From Pogostemon cablin (taxonomy: Eukaryota > Streptophyta > Magnoliopsida > Lamiales > Lamiaceae): a DNA stretch of 64,000 bases. Under the pieces are notes generated by a model, which did not search any database, was not told the DNA's origin, and worked only from the letters and a program-made list of their open reading frames with translations. Positions 57,232 through 64,000 of this stretch are shown one piece after another (positions within the stretch are counted from its first letter, which is position 1; each line of letters starts with the position of its first letter). Location of the stretch: contig CM042979.1 of the NCBI GenBank assembly GCA_023678885.1, positions 20,203,513 to 20,267,512 on the forward strand, read 5' to 3'. Position numbers and translations under genes: made by a program.

Positions 57232-58795
57232 ATTAAAATACATAGTTAAAATAATCCAACATACAAATCATGCTTATGCACAATTCAGACCATTCATATG
57301 TACAGTTAACAGAGAAAACATATACAGTAAAGAAAAATCCATCACATCGAATGCATAACGCTACCAAGATGCCTATCATGACCACATACACAATTCAGAG
57401 CACATATTTATTCAATTAACGGTGAAAACATATACAGTTAATATAATCCAATATACAAATAATGCTTATGCACAATTCAAACCATTACTATGTACAGTTA
57501 ACAGAGAAAACATATACAGTAAAGAAAAATCCATCACATCGAATGCATAATGATACCAAGATGCCTATCATGACCACATACATAATTCAGAGCACACATT
57601 TATTCACTTAACGGTGAAAACATATACAGTTAAAATAATCCAACATACAAATAATGCTTATGCACAATTTAGACCATTACTATGTACAATTAACAGAGAA
57701 AACATATACAGTAAAGAAAAATCCATCACATCGAATGCATAATGATACCAAGATGCCTATCATGACCTCATACACAATTCAGAGAACACATTTATTCAAT
57801 TAACGGTGAAAACATATACAGTTAAAATAATCCAACATACAAATCATGCTTATGCACAATTCAGACCATTCCTATGTACAGTTAATAGAGAAAACATATA
57901 CAGTAAAGAAAAATCCATCACATCGAATGCATAATGATACCAAGATGCCTATCATGACCACATACACAATTCAAAGCACACATTTATTCAATTAACGGTG
58001 AAAACATATACAGTTAAAATAATCCAACATACAAATTATGCTTATGCACAATTCAGACCATTACTATGTACAGTTAACAGAGAAAACATATACAGTAAAG
58101 AAAAATCCATCACATCGAATGCATAATGATACCAAGATGCCTATCATGACCACATACACAATTCAGAGCACTCATTTATTCACTTAACGGTGAAAACATA
58201 TACAGTTAAAATAATCCAACATACAAATAATGCTTATGCACAATTCAGACCATTTTTATGTACAGTTAACAGAGAAAACATATACAGTAAAGAAAAATCC
58301 ATCACATCGAATGCATAATGATACCAAGATGCCTATCATGACCACATACACAATTCAAAGCACACATTTATTCAATTAACGGTGAAAACATATACAGTTA
58401 AAATAATCCAACATACAAATAATGCTTATGCACAATTCAAACCATTACTATGTACAGTTAACAGAGAAAACATATATAGTAAAGAAAAATCCATCACATC
58501 GAATGCATAATGATACCAAGATGCCTATCATGACCACATACACAATTCAGAGCACACATTTATTCACTTAACGGTGAAAACATATACAGTTAAAATAATC
58601 CAACATAAAATAATGCTTATGCATAATTCAGACCATTCCTATGTACAGTTAACAGAGAAAATATATACAGTAAAGAAAAATCCATCACATCGAATGCATA
58701 ATGATACCAAGATGCCTATCATGACCACATACAATTCAGAATACACATTTATTCACTTAACGATGAAAACATATACAGTTAAAATAATTCAACTT
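57232..58795. repeat. 192-bp tandem satellite inside M
   Basis: About eight head-to-tail copies. GTGAAAACATATACAGTTAA-type landmarks recur at about 57422, 57613, 57806, 57998, 58190, 58382, 58574 and 58762, giving spacings of 191, 193, 192, 192, 192, 192 and 188. Copies are very alike. It lies upstream of the transposase gene (minus view), where its promoter would be. Confidence 0.95.
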
Positions 58796-59860
58796 ACAAT
58801 GCACAATTCAGACCATACTTATGTACAATTTAGAAATTACCTATATACAATTAACAGAGAAATATAGATAACATACAACTCATACCATACCTATATACAA
58901 CTGAAAAAGATAACATATACAATTAAACTAATCCAACATATATAGCATAATCATGTAAAATAAAGACAATACATATACACAAACTCATAAGTGGATACAC
59001 AATACAGACCATACATAACCATGTACAATTCATAACATACCTTTATACAATTAATAGATAAAACATATACAATTAGATAATAGAAACCAATACTTATTTT
59101 GTTGAGCAGTTCAAATGTAAATTGTTTATTTAATTTAAAGAAGAAAACACTTGGAAAGTTCAAACAAAATTGTGGCACTATAAATAGGATGCTAGTTTTA
59201 GAATCAAGTTTAGTGTGATAAATATACGCATAGGATTTGGTGAATGTAAAATTAATAATGGATTCTGAAGAATCAGAACCACTGGCCAATTTACAAATTT
59301 TAGAATTAAAATCCAGAGATCTAAACAAAAAAGGGAGGCATTCAGAATCAAAAGCGAGTCAATCTACGTGTTGTTCCAAGCCATGATGAACTAGAAATTG
59401 GAGATAAGATGAACTTTACCAAATTTTGGAATGAAACTTCAATTGTGATGAAATATGTAGAAATACGCAACAGCTGCGGTTGAATCGACAATCAAAATCT
59501 GGCACCGAAATCAGCAGAGCACAGCGGCAAAATTGGTAAAACACGGCGGTGGAATCTTGGCGATAATCAGCAGCAACGGCGATAGAATCCTCGCGGTTGA
59601 AATCAGCAGCAACGATTCGTAAGTAATGAACAGTAGTGGCGTGTGGATTGAGAATCGTGTGGTGGATTGAGAATCATGGCCAAAATCAGCGATGGATTAA
59701 GAATCTCCATAGAAGAAATCACGAAGGAGAATCGCAGGAGTGGGTGCTGATTTGGAATGAATTTTTATGCTTATTTTTAGGTTATATATGACCCATTTTA
59801 AAATGGATCCGACCCGGTGCACAAATTAAATTAAGAAAAGAGGTGCACCTAATATGCACT
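58796..59860. other. Right subterminal region of M
   Basis: 58796-59080 continues with degenerate satellite units. 59080-59750 is unique, with CAGCAGCAACGG-type repeats near 59500-59640 that might be the transposase leader. From 59755 come the inverted subterminal sequences. No convincing frame. Confidence 0.5.
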
Positions 59861-60210
59861 TGTAAGCACTTGAATTTTATTGCATATTAATGGAAAATAT
59901 GTGGCAAATTAATGCAATAATTATCAATTATTTATTTATTTATTAAGGGATTTAAATAAATAAATTCCTAAAATAGATTAATAAATAATTGATAATTAAT
60001 TTAAAACCCAACAAATTAAGTAGGGTTTAAATTAAGTAAAACTTGACTTCCAAGTCAAATAAAGTCTGGAAGGTTCCAGAATCAGGTCAAATTAAGTAAT
60101 GACCATTCAAGCTGTGTTATATTTGGAACGGCCCAAGCCCGCAGAACCAAGCCAAATCTGTCATAGACCAATCGATTGCAAGTTATTTATGGGGCATCCT
60201 CATTCCCACC

Positions 60211-60219
60211 TATATAAGG
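60211..60219 (+). promoter_or_regulatory. TATA box of the G LTR
   Basis: TATATAAGG followed by an A/C-rich start region. The 3' LTR has the same element near 63920. Confidence 0.65.
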
Positions 60220-60329
60220 AGTCCTCTTCCATTCATTCCAGACACACACCAAAATATCTGAAGACAAAAGCTCTGAAGAGATCAAGAATACGAGCAGTGC
60301 TCCCTTGAGATCTTCAAGCATCTTCAAGT

Positions 60330-60800
60330 CAAGAACCGTCTCCGATCAGAGATCAAGCTGCCAAGCCCTCCGATCCGGCATTCCTCCAGTCATCTGCCTA
60401 CGATTAGAGATCAAGCTGCCAAGCCCTCCGATCCGGTGTTCTTTCAGCCAACCGCCTCCGATCAGAGATCAAGCTGTCAAGCCCTCCGATCCGGCGTTCC
60501 TCCAGTCATCTGCCTACGATCAGAGATCAAGCTGTCAAGCCCTCCGATCCGGCATTCTTCTAGTCAGTCACCTCCGATCAGAGATCAAGCTGTCAAGCCC
60601 TCCGATCCGGCGTTCTTCCAGCCAACTGCCTCCGATCAGAGATCAAGCTGTCAAGCCCTTCGATCCGGCGTTCCTCCAGCCAACCGCCTCCGATCAGAGA
60701 TCAAGCTGCCAAGCCCTCCAATCCGGCATTCTTCCAGTCGACCGCCTCCGATCAGAGATCAAGCTGTCAAGTCTTCCGATCCAGCATTCTCTCCAGTCAA
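60330..60800 (+). repeat. Eight 58-bp tandem repeats in the G LTR
   Basis: TCAAGCTG landmarks lie at 60353, 60411, 60469, 60527, 60585, 60643, 60701 and 60759, every spacing exactly 58. Unit core: CCTCCGATCAGAGATCAAGC, then CCAAGCCCTCCGATCCGGCR. It lies downstream of the TATA box, so in the RNA leader. Confidence 0.96.
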
Positions 60801-61104
60801 CGTTCAATCCGAACAAAGGCTCGACGCCTCCGGATCAACGTCAAGACTACACATCCGAGCTCGGACAAGCTTCATCTGAAGATCCGGCTCAACACACACG
60901 CTGTCAACACATTCAGCGCAGTCAACACACACGCGGTCAACATGGTCAACACACAACAAGTCAAAGTCCAAATTGGTTCGAGAGAAGAATCAGAGGATAG
61001 ATAGAGATTGTTTCCTTAATTCTTAAGTTTAATCCGTCTGGATTATTATTGTAATTCTTTTGTGTTTATTTTATTATAAATACAATATTTGTTGTTACAA
61101 ATTT

Positions 61105-61122
61105 TGGCACGCCCAGTGGAAA
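61105..61122 (+). other. Primer binding site of G
   Basis: TGGCACGCCCAGTGGAAA, 5 bases after the LTR. TGG plus this position identify it; I do not assign the tRNA with confidence. Confidence 0.7.
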
Positions 61123-61170
61123 AGTCTCTACCTCTCATCTCTTCTCTCAACAAGCTCGAAGATATAAAGT

Positions 61171-62457
61171 ATGACTCCTCTTAGGATCGCGATAAAAAGG
61201 TCATCTACCTCAAAGCCTTTAGAGCTACAAGCTGCGAAGATGCAAGTTATGACTTCGCTAAAGATTGCGATACGAAGGCAAGCTGCATCAAAGCCTCAAG
61301 AGTTGCAAATTGAAAATGCTGAACTTGTTACAAGAAGTATGTCTGAAGCCTCCTCAGAGACAAACCATGTGGTTGGGATTGCTCTTAACAAACCATTGCA
61401 CGGAGACAAGAATAGTGAAGATGATTCTACCTACTCAACTCCTCACTCAATACCAAGCTCACCATCTACCTCAGCTGCAGCTGCAGTGATGACAACAAAT
61501 GCTATGACCATTGAGGAACAACTCACAAGTATGATAAGAGCCATTGAAGGATTCAACAAGCACATGGAAGCTCAAGACGTAAAAATCTCCATACTTATGA
61601 AGAAAATGGAGAATGTGGAGACAAGTCATGCAAATGAGAAACAAGTTGGGGATGAGCACGAGAAAGAAGACTCAGTGAAACACCATCCTCTTGAAAAGAA
61701 GCTAATTGAAGAAGAAATACAAATTTCAACTGACAAAATGCTTCCTGTGAACCAATTGAAGAACATCGTTTTAGAGACGATAAAAGACAAGTTTGAAGGA
61801 AGCTCAAAATCTTTTTCAACATACGCCAATCTATATATAAAGAGGATTGACAACTTGAGGATGCCAACTGACTACCAACCTCCCAAGTTTCAACAATTTG
61901 ACGGTAAAGGCAATCCGAGACAACATGTGGCGTACTTCGTCGAGACATGTAATGATGCTGGGACCAACGGAGATCACATGGTGAGACAATTCGTCCGATC
62001 TTTAAGAGAAAATGCCTTTGATTGGTACATCGACTTGGAAGCCAACTCCATTGACATTTGGGGGCAAATGGAAAAAGTATTCCTCAACCGCTTATATAGC
62101 ACACAAAGAATTGTTAGCATGATGGAGCTAACAAATACTCGTCAAAGGGATGAAGAATATATCATCGACTACATCAATAGATGGAGGAGTCTAAGCCTCA
62201 GTTGCAAAGAAAAGCTATCAAAAACTTCAGCTATAGAAATGTGCATTCAAGGGATACAATGTAATCTTAGCTACATACTCCAAGGAATTCGACCTAAAAC
62301 TTTTGAAGAGTTGGCTTCAAGAGCTCACGACATGGAGTTAAGCCTGACATCAAATGAATCGAATGGCCCTCTATTCAAGACTCTTTCGAGTTTGAATACA
62401 TGTCCTTCAATGAGCCCTTGGAAGAGGAACCACAAACAAAGGCTGCAGTTTCTATAA
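61171..62457 (+). CDS. Gag protein of G
   Basis: 428 codons from ATG (MTPLRIAIKRSSTSKPLELQ), whose first segment is duplicated (MTSLKIAIRRQAASKPQELQ). A Ser/Thr-rich part and a coiled coil (SMIRAIEGFNKHMEAQDVKI) follow. The retrotransposon gag domain is at about residues 235-345: FQQFDGKGNPRQHVAYFVET, FVRSLRENAFDWYIDLEANS, IDYINRWRSLSLSCKEKLSK, then LQGIRPKTFEELASRAHDME. The ORF ends early: the following codons in another frame (EPQTKAAVSIKINGNEVEAR) look like the continuation to about 62519, so one frameshift lies near 62390. No zinc knuckle. It packages element RNA; enzymes must come from another element. Confidence 0.85.
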   Translation: MTPLRIAIKRSSTSKPLELQAAKMQVMTSLKIAIRRQAASKPQELQIENAELVTRSMSEASSETNHVVGIALNKPLHGDKNSEDDSTYSTPHSIPSSPSTSAAAAVMTTNAMTIEEQLTSMIRAIEGFNKHMEAQDVKISILMKKMENVETSHANEKQVGDEHEKEDSVKHHPLEKKLIEEEIQISTDKMLPVNQLKNIVLETIKDKFEGSSKSFSTYANLYIKRIDNLRMPTDYQPPKFQQFDGKGNPRQHVAYFVETCNDAGTNGDHMVRQFVRSLRENAFDWYIDLEANSIDIWGQMEKVFLNRLYSTQRIVSMMELTNTRQRDEEYIIDYINRWRSLSLSCKEKLSKTSAIEMCIQGIQCNLSYILQGIRPKTFEELASRAHDMELSLTSNESNGPLFKTLSSLNTCPSMSPWKRNHKQRLQFL

Positions 62458-63551
62458 AGATTAATGGAAATGAAGTTGAAGCAAGAGAAAATAGTGCATC
62501 CCAAGATTGGGGACAATAAACTGTTGATAAATCAAGACAAGTCAAATCTCCTTGACATGACTAAAACTGTCTGCATTACGCTCCTTGATACGAGATTAAA
62601 CAATCTAAAATCTTTCAAGTCAAATCTCCTTGACATGAGCTAAAACTGTGTGCATTACGCTCCTTGATACGTGCTTAAACTATCTAAAATCTTTCAAGTC
62701 AAATCTTCTTGACACGAGCTAAAACTGTCTGCATTACGCTCCTTGATACGAGCTTAAACTATCTAAAATCTTTCAAGTCAAAGCTCCTTGACACGAGCTA
62801 AAACTGTCTGCATTATGCTCCTTGATACGAGCTTAAACAGCCTAACTCAAATTAAATCTCCTTGAGAAGAGATGAAACTCTCTACACATTACGCTCCTTG
62901 ATATGAGCTGAAACTATCCACACAACGCTCCTTGATATGAGCTAAAACTATCTACATGTTACGCTCCTCGACACGAGCTAAAAATGTCCATACAATACTC
63001 CTTGATATGAGTTTAAACTATCTAAAATCATGAAGTTACACTCCTAGATATGAGTATAAAATATCTACTCATCAAATCAAATCTCCTTGGGAAGAGAATA
63101 AACTCTCTACACATTACGCTCCTCGGCACGAGTGAAAACTGTCCACACAATACTCCTCGACACGAGTGAAAAATATCCATACAAGGCTCCCTGACATGAG
63201 TATAAACTATCTACAAGTTCAAATTGAAGACTCATTGACACGAGTATAAACTGTCAGCAAGTTCAAACGCTCCATGACGCACGAGCCTAAACTGCATGTT
63301 ACTCCTGGCCCGCATGAGTATAAAATGTGTACGGCACCCCCCCATTCAAATCAAATCATGTCTCTTTGAACTACGTTATGACTTGATCCTCTTCAAAGAG
63401 GTACGTAGGCAGCTTAGCACTTCACTAAGTTCAGTCATAATTCAGGCTATTCATATCAAGTTGGTGAAGCAAGCAATAAAATTCAATCATGTTGATCAAG
63501 AATGGATTATCGCAATTTGTTCACTTCAACACAAAGGCGTCTGTGAACAAA
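62458..63551 (+). repeat. Degenerate repeat tract in place of pol in G
   Basis: CTCCTTGATACGAGCTTAAA and CTATCTAAAATCTTTCAAGT recur. Near the start the units are about 78-79 bp (GCATTACGCTCC-type landmarks near 62573, 62652, 62730 and 62809), then shorter 35-45-bp variants to about 63310. No long frame has coding character. Confidence 0.85.
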
Positions 63552-63566
63552 ATACGAGGGGGCATT
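63552..63566 (+). other. Polypurine tract of G
   Basis: ATACGAGGGGGCATT directly before the 3' LTR start TGTAAG. Confidence 0.8.
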
Positions 63567-64000
63567 TGTAAGCACTTGAATTTTATTGCCTATTAAAGGA
63601 AAATATGTGGCAAATTAATGCAATAATTATCAATTAATTATTTATTTATTAAGGGATTTAAATAAATAAATTCCTAAAATAGATTAATAAATAATTGATA
63701 ATTAATTTAAAACCCAACAAATTAAGTAGGGTATAAATTAAGTAAAACTTGACTTCCAAGTCAAATAAAGTCTGGAAGGTTCCAGAATTAGGTCAAATTA
63801 AGTAATGATCATTCAAGCTGTGTTATATTTGGAACGGCCCAAGCCCGCAGAACCAGGTCAAATCTGTCATAGACCAATCAGATTGCAAGTTATTTATGGG
63901 GCATCCTCATTCCTCACCTATATAAGGAGTCCTCTTCCATTCATTCCAGACACACACCAAAATATCTGAAGACAAAAGCTCTGAAGAGATCAAGAATACG
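63567..64000 (+). repeat. 3' LTR of G, first part
   Basis: 434 bp nearly identical to 59861-60300, with small indels. The window ends inside it. Confidence 0.95.

Larger units (their letters stand above)
45759..59860. mobile_element. Element M: large DNA transposon with FAR1/MULE-type transposase and Ulp1-like gene
   Basis: About 14.1 kb replace the continuation of E pol. The left tip reads CACTACTAGAAAACTG, the hexamer-plus style of CACTA (En/Spm) ends. The transposase, however, is of the FAR1/MULE kind (minus strand, 53624-57056). A Ulp1-type peptidase gene lies on the plus strand (48154-52703), convergent with it. An inverted near-terminal match, ATT[G/A]GGTGCA[A/C]CT, occurs at 45846-45858 and 59841-59853. 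G cuts the right end, so the right tip and the target duplication are outside the window. Confidence 0.75.
59861..61099 (+). repeat. 5' LTR of G
   Basis: 1239 bp, TGTAAGCACTTG...TTGTTGTTACA. The TATA box is at 60211. The transcribed part holds eight 58-bp repeats. Confidence 0.94.
59861..64000 (+). mobile_element. Element G: gag-only LTR retrotransposon (3' LTR cut by window end)
   Basis: 5' LTR 59861-61099, primer site, a gag ORF, about 1 kb of degenerate repeats, a polypurine tract and the first 434 bp of the 3' LTR. No protease, RT or integrase. The left flank ends GCACT, the candidate target duplication; the right copy is outside. It is inserted in the right subterminal region of M. Confidence 0.93.

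Noticed and set aside
60305..61000. 231-codon ORF in the G LTR as a gene
   Set aside because: Starts at TTG, cycles through frames of a 58-bp repeat, and lies in an LTR leader.
63296..63571. 91-residue ORF before the G 3' LTR
   Set aside because: Runs across the polypurine tract into the LTR and has no recognisable composition or motif.

Overview
This window is plant nuclear DNA, most likely pericentromeric or other heterochromatic DNA of a eudicot. I see no ordinary host gene. Almost every base belongs to a transposable element: Athila-type and chromovirus Ty3/gypsy LTR retrotransposons, an L1-type LINE, a large DNA transposon carrying a FAR1/MULE-type transposase and a Ulp1-type peptidase gene, and a gag-only LTR retrotransposon. 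I name the elements F, L, E, D, A, B, C, M and G, mostly in order along the window. The plant assignment rests on tRNA-Asp-primed Athila elements with an ATHILA ORF-1-type gene, on FAR1/SWIM transposase and plant Ulp1 domains, and on GT-AG introns.

Layout. 1-11268 is F, a minus-strand Athila element with gag, PR, RT-RNaseH, IN and a spliced env-like gene; its 3' LTR lies off the left edge. F sits inside the last coding domain of L, a 5'-truncated minus-strand LINE (11269-14527). Next comes E, a minus-strand chromovirus: part of an LTR, 3' UTR and chromodomain at 14558-16078, and the rest of its pol at 42717-45758. Between these two pieces is a stack of insertions, each proven by a perfect 5-bp target-site duplication. 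D is a solo LTR in E pol (TSD ACATG). A lies in D (GTCAT). B lies in the 3' LTR of A (CGCAG). C lies in the gag of B (CATGT). The protease of E is broken at 45759 by M (45759-59860), which has convergent Ulp1-like and FAR1/MULE genes and a 192-bp satellite. M is itself cut near its right end by G (59861 to the window end).

How the parts relate. F is a decayed but pol-bearing Athila. A, B and C are gag-bearing relatives that lost pol; A and B share one in-frame protease deletion and one gag stop position, so a non-autonomous lineage probably moved in trans. F, A, B and C all carry arrays of a palindromic motif, TTCGACC...GGTCGAA, in the LTR just upstream of the TATA box and again at the gag-protease junction; F and C have a third array in the 3' region. 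Each element uses one flavour of the motif at all of its sites (AATTCGACC in F and A, GGTTCGACC in B and C), and both hairpin arms change together. This is the strongest candidate for an undescribed system here.

Limits: everything was read by eye. Domain names come from motif recognition, not searches. Exon boundaries of the M genes follow splice signals and reading frame only.
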